Shown here piece by piece: positions 17,849 through 25,664 of a stretch of DNA of 47,043 nt; positions within the stretch are counted from its first letter, which is position 1; each line of letters starts with the position of its first letter. The position numbers and the translations under genes were made by a program. Below the pieces are notes generated by a model, which was given only the letters and a program-made list of their open reading frames with translations, did no database searches and was not told where the DNA came from. The stretch is taken from assembly GCA_015485155.1 (NCBI GenBank), contig WFUF01000001.1, positions 1 to 47,043 on the forward strand. Reading direction: 5' to 3'. The stretch is from Robiginitomaculum sp. (GTDB taxonomy: Bacteria > Pseudomonadota > Alphaproteobacteria > Caulobacterales > Maricaulaceae).

Positions 17849-19117
17849 ATGGCAAAGAATATCGAACAAAACATGTTAAAAATGGCTGCGCAGGCCAAAG
17901 CCGCCAGTAAAATTCTGGCGCGAGCTTCGGCAAATCATCGCTCCTTGGCAATTGAAGCCATTGCCGATGCACTCAATAGGCAAAAAGATGAAATATTACG
18001 CGCCAATAAACAGGATCTGGAACAGGCCAGCGCGAACAAGGTTTCTGCGGCTTTTATAGACCGAATGTCTTTAAGCCCACAGCGCTTAGACGCCGTGGTG
18101 CAGACTTTGCGTGATATTGCATTACAGCTTGATCCGGTAGGACGGGAAATGGAAAGCTGGGTACAACCAAATGGGCTGCAATTTAGTAAAATCTCAGTGC
18201 CATTGGGGGTTATCGGGATTATTTATGAAAGTCGACCCAATGTAACGGCTGATGCGGCGGCGCTTTGTTTGCGCTCAGGCAATGCGGTGATTTTGCGTGG
18301 CGGATCTGATGCACTTGCTTCTTCACGGGCCATTTTTGCCGCTATTCAGGAAGGTTTAAGGGCAACAGACATGCCCGAAGGGGCAGTGCAACTTGTAGAT
18401 CATACTGATCGTTCTGCCGTTGGGTTTATGTTGCAGGGGCTAAAGGGGCAACTTGATTTGGTGATCCCCAGAGGTGGTAAATCTCTGGTGTCACGAATAC
18501 AGCGTGATGCCAGAGTGCCGGTTCTTAGCCATTTGGATGGTATTTGCCATGTGTATGTGCATAAGGATGCCAACCCGGAAATGGCAGTGCAAGTAGTACT
18601 AAACAGCAAGATGCGCCGGGTTGGGATTTGCGGCGCTGCGGAGTGTCTGCTGGTCGATGATGAATGCGCTGCGGAAATTTTGCCGAAAATTGTTGATGCA
18701 TTACATGACGCTGGATGTGAATTGCGGGCAGATGATGCGGCACGCAAGATAGATACTCGCATGAAAACTGCCAGTGCTGATGACTGGGGCCGCGAGTTTT
18801 TGGCACCAATACTGGCCGTGCGACTGGTTCGTGATCTGGATGAAGCTGTGGCTTTTATTGAAAAATATGGCTCCGGACACACCGATGCCATCATTACCGA
18901 TAATCAACAGCTAGCCAGGCAGTTCCAGGCACAGGTGGACAGCGCCATTGTTTTGCATAATGCCTCCACCCAGTTTGCTGATGGCGGAGAATTTGGTTTT
19001 GGTGCCGAGATCGGTATTGCCACGGGAAAGCTGCATGCTCGCGGCCCTGTTGGTGCTATGCAATTGACTTCATACAAATATCTGGTGAGCGGAAATGGGC
19101 AAAAGCGGGCCGAATAG
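17849..19117 (+). CDS. proA: Gamma-glutamyl phosphate reductase
   Basis: ProA reduces gamma-glutamyl phosphate to glutamate semialdehyde with NADPH, the second step of proline synthesis. It is 422 residues of the aldehyde dehydrogenase superfamily: GVIGIIYESRPNVTADAAALCLRSGNAVILRGG for the cofactor region, the catalytic cysteine in RVGICGAAECLLVDD, and the C-terminal FGFGAEIGIATGKLHARGPVG. It directly follows proB, and nadD begins within its last 23 bases. Confidence 0.97.
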   Translation: MAKNIEQNMLKMAAQAKAASKILARASANHRSLAIEAIADALNRQKDEILRANKQDLEQASANKVSAAFIDRMSLSPQRLDAVVQTLRDIALQLDPVGREMESWVQPNGLQFSKISVPLGVIGIIYESRPNVTADAAALCLRSGNAVILRGGSDALASSRAIFAAIQEGLRATDMPEGAVQLVDHTDRSAVGFMLQGLKGQLDLVIPRGGKSLVSRIQRDARVPVLSHLDGICHVYVHKDANPEMAVQVVLNSKMRRVGICGAAECLLVDDECAAEILPKIVDALHDAGCELRADDAARKIDTRMKTASADDWGREFLAPILAVRLVRDLDEAVAFIEKYGSGHTDAIITDNQQLARQFQAQVDSAIVLHNASTQFADGGEFGFGAEIGIATGKLHARGPVGAMQLTSYKYLVSGNGQKRAE

Positions 19118-19763
19118 GAATTTTTCCTCAAGGGCACAAATAGAAGCCCTGGCCCCGAAGATGCGGGTGGGATTATTTGGTGGCAGCTTTAATCCTGCAC
19201 ATGCGGGCCATGTTCATGTAGCAGAAACCGCGCGCAAACGTCTGGCCCTGCACCGGGTATTATGGCTGGTTTCTCCGGGCAACCCGCTAAAACAACCAGA
19301 GACATGGGATGGGTATGAGCGCAGACTGGCTGGTGCCAGAGCAATAACTTCAAATTTACCCACGCAATTTGCATGTGAGAGCGAGGCGGTATTTGGTACA
19401 AGATATTCAAATGACACTGTTGCCGGCATCAAACAAAGGTGGCCAGAAGTTCGCTTTGTCTGGTTAATGGGTGCGGATAATCTGGCAAATTTTCATTTGT
19501 GGCGAAACTGGCAACAATTGGCCAAAAGCATTCCAATTGCTGTGATTGCCCGCTCTAATGATTCAGTGCGTGCCCGACTGTCTCCGTTTGTCCAAAGGTT
19601 TGCCCATTATCGCAAGCCCGCAGAAGCGGCTCAGTCATTAGTGGCAGATCAGGCCCCGGCATGGGTATATTTAACTGCACCCTATTGTGAACTCTCCTCT
19701 ACTGCTATACGTGAAGCCACCGATATGGCCGGGCCTGTTACTAATGGGCGCAGCAAATCTTGA
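19095..19763 (+). CDS. nadD: Nicotinate-nucleotide adenylyltransferase
   Basis: NadD joins ATP and nicotinate mononucleotide to form deamido-NAD in NAD synthesis. It has the nucleotidyltransferase motif GLFGGSFNPAHAGHVHVAE, the LMGADNLANFHLWRNWQQL segment and the ISSTxIR-like SSTAIRE. The frame from ATG 19095 gives 222 residues with a 22-residue extension overlapping proA; ATG 19161 would start right at the fold. N-terminal extensions of this size are common in alphaproteobacterial NadD, so I kept the longer form. The proBA-nadD-rsfS-rlmH order is conserved in the class. Confidence 0.94.
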   Translation: MGKSGPNRNFSSRAQIEALAPKMRVGLFGGSFNPAHAGHVHVAETARKRLALHRVLWLVSPGNPLKQPETWDGYERRLAGARAITSNLPTQFACESEAVFGTRYSNDTVAGIKQRWPEVRFVWLMGADNLANFHLWRNWQQLAKSIPIAVIARSNDSVRARLSPFVQRFAHYRKPAEAAQSLVADQAPAWVYLTAPYCELSSTAIREATDMAGPVTNGRSKS

Positions 19764-19787
19764 AAATAGTATGGACATGCATAATAA

Positions 19788-20168
19788 ATGAATACCTCAA
19801 CAACAAAAGCCGGGCCGCAAATGGACTCCGGGAAATTGCTGGATTTGTTGCATCATGAACTAAAGGAAAACAAGGCCGAAGATATTGTCATTATCGATCT
19901 GGCCGGCAAATCCTCAGTTGCTGATTATCTACTGATTGCAAGTGGCCGTTCCCAGCGTCATGTAAGCGCTATTGCAGATTATGTGCTGCGTGCCGCCAAA
20001 GACGCAGGGCTGGGTCATTTATCTACAGAAGGATTGGCCAGCGGCGATTGGATTTTGATAGATGCCGGTGATGTAATACTTCACCTGTTTCGGCCTGAAG
20101 TGCGTGAATACTATAATCTGGAAAAAATCTGGTCGGTTTCTGTGACTACAAAAACAGAAGAAACATGA
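19788..20168 (+). CDS. rsfS: Ribosomal silencing factor RsfS
   Basis: RsfS binds L14 and blocks 30S-50S joining when nutrients are low. The 126-residue protein has the family core KAEDIVIIDLAGKSSVADYLLIASGRSQRHV, GDWILIDAGDVILHLFRPEVREYYNLEKIW. ATG 19788 gives a short extra N-terminus and ATG 19821 is an alternative. The stop overlaps the rlmH start by four bases. Confidence 0.96.
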   Translation: MNTSTTKAGPQMDSGKLLDLLHHELKENKAEDIVIIDLAGKSSVADYLLIASGRSQRHVSAIADYVLRAAKDAGLGHLSTEGLASGDWILIDAGDVILHLFRPEVREYYNLEKIWSVSVTTKTEET

Positions 20169-20641
20169 AGCTAATTCTGCTGGTTTGTGGCAAGCTAAAA
20201 CCGGGCCCGGAAACAGATCTGGTGCAGGATTATCTCAATCGGGCCAGGCGGCAGGGTCGCGGGCTGGGCATTTCTGATGTAATATGCAAACAGGTGCCGG
20301 TTCGGGCCAGCATGCCGACAGAAGCCATAGACCGGCTTGCTATGGAGTCAAATGCTACTGATTGCAAGCGGGTGGTGTTGGATGAGTGTGGCAAGAACTG
20401 GAGTACCAGACAATTTTCATCGCAAATTAATTCATGGCGGGAAAGTGGGGTTCAGGAAATTGTTTTAATGGTTGGCCCGGCAGATGGATGGGGTATACAG
20501 ACATTGGATAAAGCTGATTTGGTATTGAGTTTTGGCAAAATGACATGGCCGCACAAATTGGCGCAGGCGATGGCTGCGGAGCAAATTTATCGGGCAATTT
20601 CCTTATTATCCGGATCACCCTATCATCGTGAGGGCAGGTGA
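20165..20641 (+). CDS. rlmH: 23S rRNA pseudouridine-1915 N3-methyltransferase
   Basis: RlmH is a SPOUT methyltransferase that modifies the pseudouridine at position 1915 of helix 69 in assembled ribosomes. The 158-residue protein shows the SAM-binding knot as LMVGPADGWG (family: GGxxG) and the C-terminal KLAQAMAAEQIYRAISLLSGSPYHRE. It is coupled to rsfS by an ATGA overlap. The GPADGWG loop differs from the common GGPxG form but aligns in position. Confidence 0.93.
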   Translation: MKLILLVCGKLKPGPETDLVQDYLNRARRQGRGLGISDVICKQVPVRASMPTEAIDRLAMESNATDCKRVVLDECGKNWSTRQFSSQINSWRESGVQEIVLMVGPADGWGIQTLDKADLVLSFGKMTWPHKLAQAMAAEQIYRAISLLSGSPYHREGR

Positions 20642-20654
20642 TGAGCGAGAGAAA

Positions 20655-21887
20655 ATGATGACGGGATTTCGTTTATTGTTTTTATCTTGGGTATTGCTTG
20701 TATTATTACCCACTAATGGGCTTGCTCAACAAGGCCGAGAGCAAGTGGAGCAAATAGAAAAATTGCGCGATAAGGCAAACGCAGAAAAACGTGAGCTGGA
20801 ACAACAGGCGAAGCAGATTCGCGAAGAGATTTTATCGCTGCAGAAAAAACTGATTGCAGTTGGTGCGCGTATTTCCAGTCAAAACCAGCGCAGTGTTGAA
20901 GCCGAGGAACGGCTTTTATCCTTGCAGAAACGCGAAGCTAGCAGCAAGGAAGAACTGCTTGCCGATCAGGCAGCCATGACCGAAATACTGGCAGCATTGC
21001 AACGAACCGAGATGTCACCACCGCCTCCCTTGGCTGTTAGTCCTGATGATGTTTTGGCCGCCGCCAGAGCAAGCATACTGATGGGAGCCACAATTCCTGA
21101 GTTACAGGTTCGTGCCGATGCACTAAAGGCCTCGCTGTCGGCACTACAGGCAGTGCGGCAACAAATAGCCAGCGGGCGAATGGAATTGCAAAAAGAAATG
21201 CGGTCACTGGCTGGTGAACAGCAAAGCTTGCAAGAATTGTTGCAGCAACGCCGTTCTTTAGAGCTTAGCATACAAGAAGATGCAAAAGCTGCTGCAGAAA
21301 CTGCGCAAACATTGGCGAAGAATGCTAAGGATTTGCGTGAGTTAATTCACCAGCTGGAAATCGAAACCAGCAAGGCAATACCTTCAATAAAACCAAAAAC
21401 TCCCCCAAATCTGGTAGTATTGGCGCCCAGGCTTAAACCAAAAAAACAAGGGCCCTTACCCTTGTTGCCATATTCTTCTTCAGGGCGGTTTTCGGATAAC
21501 AGGGGCAAGCTGGAGTTACCGGTTCACGCAAAAGTGACTCAAAGATACGGGCACTCCAAAAACCCTGATACTATTAATGGTCTGGTTTTTCGCACAGCAA
21601 GGAGAGCACAGATCGTTGCTCCATATGATGGACGAATTGCATATGCCGGGCCGTTTCGCAACTTTGGAAATTTACTGATTTTGGATGTCGGTGAGGGTTA
21701 TCATATGATTTTAGCAGGCATTTCTGTTCCTTATGTAGTGCTGGGACAGATGGTTTTAGCTGGCGAGCCCTTGGGAAAAATGGCTGACCGCAGAAAACCT
21801 GCGCCGGAGTTTTATCTGGAGTTCAGAAAAAATGGCCAACCGTTTGATCCGGAGCCATGGCTAAAAAAAGACATAAATGCCGGGTAG
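20655..21887 (+). CDS. EnvC-like murein hydrolase activator (degenerate LytM/M23 domain)
   Basis: This exported protein has a signal peptide (FRLLFLSWVLLVLLPTNGLAQQ), a long coiled coil (about residues 25-240, rich in Glu/Gln/Lys heptads) and a C-terminal M23/LytM domain (about residues 290-405). The zinc ligands are missing: the HxxxD position reads NGLVF and the final HxH position reads FYLEF. This matches EnvC-type regulators, which activate amidases at the septum instead of cutting peptidoglycan themselves. ATG 20655 is preferred over GTG 20628 because it begins at the signal peptide. It is followed by ctpA. Confidence 0.88.
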   Translation: MMTGFRLLFLSWVLLVLLPTNGLAQQGREQVEQIEKLRDKANAEKRELEQQAKQIREEILSLQKKLIAVGARISSQNQRSVEAEERLLSLQKREASSKEELLADQAAMTEILAALQRTEMSPPPPLAVSPDDVLAAARASILMGATIPELQVRADALKASLSALQAVRQQIASGRMELQKEMRSLAGEQQSLQELLQQRRSLELSIQEDAKAAAETAQTLAKNAKDLRELIHQLEIETSKAIPSIKPKTPPNLVVLAPRLKPKKQGPLPLLPYSSSGRFSDNRGKLELPVHAKVTQRYGHSKNPDTINGLVFRTARRAQIVAPYDGRIAYAGPFRNFGNLLILDVGEGYHMILAGISVPYVVLGQMVLAGEPLGKMADRRKPAPEFYLEFRKNGQPFDPEPWLKKDINAG

Positions 21888-21982
21888 ACAACGGCTCGAA
21901 ACGGGATTTTATGTTGGCATTGCATTTGCAGAACCAGCAAAAATAAGTAAGCTGGGATTCAAGCAGACGGGACAGAAACAAA

Positions 21983-23356
21983 ATGCGATATCTAACACTG
22001 GTTTTGGCAACTTTTGCTGGCATGATGCTGGGCGGGTTGGGTTTGACATACAAGGTCGCCTCGGCTGAGCCTGATAATCGTACCACCTATCAGGAATTAA
22101 ACCTGTTTATGGATATTCTAACCCGGGTGCGCTCGGATTATGTATCTGAGGAAAAAGACCAAAAATTGATCGAGGCCGCTATTCAGGGAATGCTGACCTC
22201 GCTGGATCCTCATTCAAGCTATCTGCCTCCAGAACAATTTGAAGATATGCAGGTGCAATCCAGTGGAGAATATGGCGGGCTTGGCCTTGAGGTTACTATT
22301 CGCCAGGGTGCGGTAAAAGTAGTGACGCCAATTGATGACACTCCGGCAGCACGGGCCGGTGTCGAGGCCGGGGACTATATTACCGGCATCAATGGAACGT
22401 CGATTTTAGGCGGCTCATTAAGCGAAGCGGTCGATGAAATGCGTGGGCCTGCGGGCACGCCTATTACAATTACGGTAATGCGCAAGGGTGTTGATGAGCC
22501 AATTGATTTTACCATTATTCGTGAGATTATCACGATCAGGTCAGTCGCTTCACGCATAGAAGATGACAATATCGGATATTTACGCATTTCAATTTTTAAT
22601 GAGAATACCGGCGAACTGGCACGAGAAGCGATTAAAGAGCTAAAGGCCACTGCTAAAACCCCATTAAAGGGGTTGATTTTGGATCTGCGTAACAATCCAG
22701 GCGGATTGCTCAGTCAGGCCGTTGAAGTATCCAACTTGTTTCTAGATGGTGGGGAGGTTGTTTCTACCAGAGGACGCGACCCACGAGATATAGAACGCTA
22801 TAATGCACGTAAAGGCGATTTACTTGAAGGTCTGCCATTGATTGTTCTGATCAATGCAGGATCGGCATCTGCTTCGGAAATTGTCGCAGGAGCAGTTCAG
22901 GATCGTGAACGCGGAACTTTGATCGGGTTAAAAACCTTTGGAAAAGGCTCCGTGCAGACGGTTATTCCGCTAAATGGTGGTCGTGATGGAGCTTTGCGCC
23001 TTACTACTGCGCGCTATTACACCCCTGCCGGTCGTTCAATTCAGGCAACGGGTATTGCTCCGGATATTGAAATATCCCACCGCCGCATTACAAAATCAGA
23101 AAATCAAGTGACAGAAGCAGATCTTCCCAATGCCCTGAAAAATGAAATTGAAGCTGCAAAACTGGCCAGGCAGAAACAACAGGAAGATGAAGATCAAATA
23201 GCAGAAGATAGTGCTGATCCTGATACAAAAGATGCTGTAACTGCTGAGATGCCGCCAGAAGATTTTCCTGAAGACGAGGATTACCAACTAAAGCGTGCCA
23301 AGGAAATTTTAAGTGAACTGGTCTTAACAGCAGAGGCAGGAACTCAAAAGGGCTGA
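21983..23356 (+). CDS. ctpA: Carboxy-terminal processing protease (S41)
   Basis: CtpA is a periplasmic serine protease that trims or degrades envelope proteins from the C-terminus, often controlling peptidoglycan hydrolases. It has a signal peptide at residues 1-28 (LATFAGMMLGGLGLTYKVASA), then a PDZ domain at about residues 95-175 (GVEAGDYITGINGTSI). The protease domain has ILDLRNNPGGLL, the nucleophile in GSASASEIVAGAVQD and the general-base lysine in FGKGSVQTVIPL. A charged, Glu-rich C-terminal tail follows. At 457 residues it is a typical length. It sits between an EnvC-like activator and a divergent polysaccharide deacetylase, a conserved grouping in the class. Confidence 0.96.
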   Translation: MRYLTLVLATFAGMMLGGLGLTYKVASAEPDNRTTYQELNLFMDILTRVRSDYVSEEKDQKLIEAAIQGMLTSLDPHSSYLPPEQFEDMQVQSSGEYGGLGLEVTIRQGAVKVVTPIDDTPAARAGVEAGDYITGINGTSILGGSLSEAVDEMRGPAGTPITITVMRKGVDEPIDFTIIREIITIRSVASRIEDDNIGYLRISIFNENTGELAREAIKELKATAKTPLKGLILDLRNNPGGLLSQAVEVSNLFLDGGEVVSTRGRDPRDIERYNARKGDLLEGLPLIVLINAGSASASEIVAGAVQDRERGTLIGLKTFGKGSVQTVIPLNGGRDGALRLTTARYYTPAGRSIQATGIAPDIEISHRRITKSENQVTEADLPNALKNEIEAAKLARQKQQEDEDQIAEDSADPDTKDAVTAEMPPEDFPEDEDYQLKRAKEILSELVLTAEAGTQKG

Positions 23357-23372
23357 TAAGATTACCTCTTTG

Positions 23373-23380
23373 TTAACCAT
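23373..23380 (+). promoter_or_regulatory. TTAACCAT, possible CtrA half site
   Basis: TTAACCAT lies in the intergenic region after ctpA and before the deacetylase gene. This is the preferred half site of the alphaproteobacterial cell-cycle regulator CtrA. The second half (expected TTAA seven bases on) is not conserved. Confidence 0.3.
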
Positions 23381-23386
23381 GTTTAC

Positions 23387-23427
23387 GCTATCGGATAGCA
23401 ATAAATTTAGTTGCAAATGCTAAATTT
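23387..23427 (+). repeat. Two adjacent dyads between ctpA and the deacetylase gene
   Basis: GCTATC-G-GATAGC (23387-23399) is a perfect 13-base dyad. AAATTTAG/CTAAATTT (23403-23410 with 23420-23427) is a perfect 8-bp stem with a 9-base loop. The first suits a DNA-binding site better than an RNA hairpin. The second could be a weak terminator or leader hairpin, but no T tract follows. Confidence 0.45.
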
Positions 23428-23460
23428 GTTTCAGGGTTTTCCAAGGGAAATAATAAGCAT

Positions 23461-24684
23461 ATGGCCCGATTTTCTACTTCTGTGTTTTCGGGATTGTCAG
23501 CCAAGCAAATACATTTGATTGCTGGTAGCTCTCTGGCCGGTCTGATCGTTGTGGTGCTTTTGTCAATTGCCATATTTGGCAAAGCTGATTCGGCTTTTCC
23601 CACTGCTTCTCTTGATATCCCGTCTCTGGCCGAACAAAGCGTAATACAAGCAGAATTGCGTGCAGAACAGCCGGAGGCTGAACTGGTGGCAGTGGCGCAT
23701 CAGGATGATCAGGATGTACGTCTTCCGGGTATTTCTGACCTCACCCAAGACAAATCACAACATACAAAAACTCTGCCAAATAAGCCAAAACCTGAAAATT
23801 ACGACATTCCACGCTCTCCTGATGCTCTGGCGGCGGCACCATTGCCGGGCCTTACAGAAGCTGGCCCCGGTGGCTTATTGCCCAAATTAGGCCCAAAGGG
23901 TGAAAAACCATCGCTGGTTTATGCCAGGCCGTTTGAAATAGATGCTTCCAGGCCTGTGGTTTCGATTGTGGTGGGCGGATTGGGAATGATGCAGCGCACA
24001 ACGCAGGCTGCCATTGACGAGCTACCGCCGGAAGTTACCTTGTCCTTCGTTCCCTATACGCCTGATTTGCAAACATGGATCAATCGCGCACGGGCCAAAG
24101 GCCATGAGGTTTTAATCGAATTGCCAATGGAGCCTTTTGGTTATCCAGAGACCGACCCTGGCCCTTATACTTTGCTGTCATCTGCAAGTTCAGCAGAAAA
24201 CACCAGACGGCTTGAATGGTTGCTTAGTCGTGCAACCGGCTATTTTGGTGTGACTAATTACATGGGGTCTAAATTAACCGCTTCGGAAAACGCCATGGCT
24301 CCGATTTTTCGAGGTTTGAATTCAAGGGGTTTGCAATTCTTGTATGATGGCCAAACCCGCCGGTCATCTTTGAAAAATGTTGCAACCAAAGAGGGACTGG
24401 GATGGACAACGGCAGATCGAATTTTGGACAGCAAACAAACAATAGCTGCCATTGATGATCAATTGCTACGTCTGGAGGCTCAGGCCATTCAAAACGGCAG
24501 TGCTATTGGCAAGGGTTTTTCCTGGCCGGTAACTATCAAACAGCTAAAGGAATGGACAGGGTCTTTGCACGCCAAGGGCTATCAATTGGCCCCAGTTTCC
24601 GCTGTTATAAAAATGCGTAATCAGGAAGATAAGGCCGATGGCAAGCTGCGTACCGCGCAAAGTTCAACTCCCAAGCGCCATTAG
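23461..24684 (+). CDS. Divergent polysaccharide deacetylase family protein
   Basis: This 407-residue membrane-anchored protein has one N-terminal transmembrane segment (about residues 20-40) and a Pro-rich linker to about residue 155. The divergent polysaccharide deacetylase domain (YibQ/DUF610 type) begins PVVSIVVGGLGMMQRTTQAAI and contains LPPEVTLSFVPYTPDLQTWINRARAKGHEVLIELPMEP and YFGVTNYMGSKLT. No function is proven for the family; an envelope carbohydrate role is assumed. The conserved position after ctpA supports a cell-envelope link. AAGGGAAA precedes the ATG. Confidence 0.9.
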   Translation: MARFSTSVFSGLSAKQIHLIAGSSLAGLIVVVLLSIAIFGKADSAFPTASLDIPSLAEQSVIQAELRAEQPEAELVAVAHQDDQDVRLPGISDLTQDKSQHTKTLPNKPKPENYDIPRSPDALAAAPLPGLTEAGPGGLLPKLGPKGEKPSLVYARPFEIDASRPVVSIVVGGLGMMQRTTQAAIDELPPEVTLSFVPYTPDLQTWINRARAKGHEVLIELPMEPFGYPETDPGPYTLLSSASSAENTRRLEWLLSRATGYFGVTNYMGSKLTASENAMAPIFRGLNSRGLQFLYDGQTRRSSLKNVATKEGLGWTTADRILDSKQTIAAIDDQLLRLEAQAIQNGSAIGKGFSWPVTIKQLKEWTGSLHAKGYQLAPVSAVIKMRNQEDKADGKLRTAQSSTPKRH

Positions 24685-24690
24685 GGCAAA

Positions 24691-25176
24691 ATGAAGCGTA
24701 ATTTGAAAAAATACCGGGCCAATGCGGCCGTCGTGGTATTTGATGCCAAAGGCAGGGTTTTGATCTGTCATCGCGCCGGAGAAATAGGTGATCATTGCTG
24801 GCAATTCCCGCAAGGAGGCATTGATAAGGGTGAAAAGCCATTACAGGCGGCCTATCGTGAATTATTTGAAGAAACCGGGATTGAGCGCAAGCATGTAGAA
24901 AAAATAGGAAAAATCAAAGGCTGGCTGGCATATGATTTTCCAGAGGACGTAAATTTTGCACCAAACAAGCGTAAACACTGGCTGGGGCAAAAACAAAAAT
25001 GGTTCGCTATGCGGTTTTTGGGGAAGGACGAAAATATTAAACTGGATATGCACCAGCCACCGGAGTTTGATCAATGGATGTGGGCTGATCTTGCGCAGGT
25101 TCCGCAAATGACTATCTACTGGAAGCGAGATGTATATCATCAGGTGGTTTGCGAGTTTTCACGCTTTACGAAATAG
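24691..25176 (+). CDS. rppH: RNA pyrophosphohydrolase (Nudix)
   Basis: RppH removes pyrophosphate from the 5' end of mRNAs to start decay. The 161-residue protein has YRANAAVVVFDAKGRVLICHR, WQFPQGGIDKGE and a full Nudix box (G-G-I-D-K-G-E ... A-A-Y-R-E-L-F-E-E-T-G-I), plus the family-specific LAYDFPEDV and KWFAMRFLG. It follows the deacetylase gene by six bases, as in other alphaproteobacteria. Confidence 0.96.
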   Translation: MKRNLKKYRANAAVVVFDAKGRVLICHRAGEIGDHCWQFPQGGIDKGEKPLQAAYRELFEETGIERKHVEKIGKIKGWLAYDFPEDVNFAPNKRKHWLGQKQKWFAMRFLGKDENIKLDMHQPPEFDQWMWADLAQVPQMTIYWKRDVYHQVVCEFSRFTK

Positions 25177-25193
25177 CGTTTGCGGGGCCTGTG

Positions 25194-25589
25194 ATGAGTA
25201 TAAAATATGCAAATTTACTTGTTTTAACCATCCGACTGCTATTTCTCCTTACATTATTTTTGGTCACAGTTTTGTCGTTGTGGCCCGGAAGCGCCCACCC
25301 TCCAACATCGCCATGGTCGGATAAATTCGGTCACGCTATGGCATATTTTGTACTTGGTTTGCAGTGGCAGTTGGGCTGGCATGTATCAGTGCGCAACCAG
25401 TTGGCAGGGCTTGGTTTTTTATTGTTATATAGCGCTGGCATGGAGCTGTTTCAGGGGTTGGCTATAATTGGCCGTACGGCATCTGTTGCTGATATGATAG
25501 CAAATGCTTCAGGCCTGTTATTGGCTGCAGGCTTTGCTCTGGTTTTACGTTTTATTTTACCGGACGCATTTCACAAAAAGAAATATTAA
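25194..25589 (+). CDS. VanZ-like small membrane protein
   Basis: This protein of about 131 residues has four likely transmembrane helices. It shows the VanZ-like pattern of WPGSAHPPTSPWSDKFGHAMAYFVLGLQWQ (conserved D-K-x-x-H) and YSAGMELFQGLAIIGRTASVADMIANASG (E-x-x-Q ... D-x-x-A-N). ATG 25194 is chosen over 25149 because the earlier start lies inside rppH and the helix begins after 25194. No function is known beyond the VanZ-like family fold. Confidence 0.82.
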   Translation: MSIKYANLLVLTIRLLFLLTLFLVTVLSLWPGSAHPPTSPWSDKFGHAMAYFVLGLQWQLGWHVSVRNQLAGLGFLLLYSAGMELFQGLAIIGRTASVADMIANASGLLLAAGFALVLRFILPDAFHKKKY

Positions 25590-25593
25590 CCAT
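25586..25593 (+). promoter_or_regulatory. TTAACCAT, possible CtrA half site
   Basis: A second intergenic TTAACCAT overlaps the VanZ-like stop codon, about 72 bases before the peptidoglycan-binding gene. It is the same octamer as at 23373. Confidence 0.28.
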
Positions 25594-25664
25594 AAGCTTT
25601 TGTGGAATTTTTACCGAAAACATGTTTACTTTTCTTTTGATAATTATGACGTGCAGGTAGTTTG

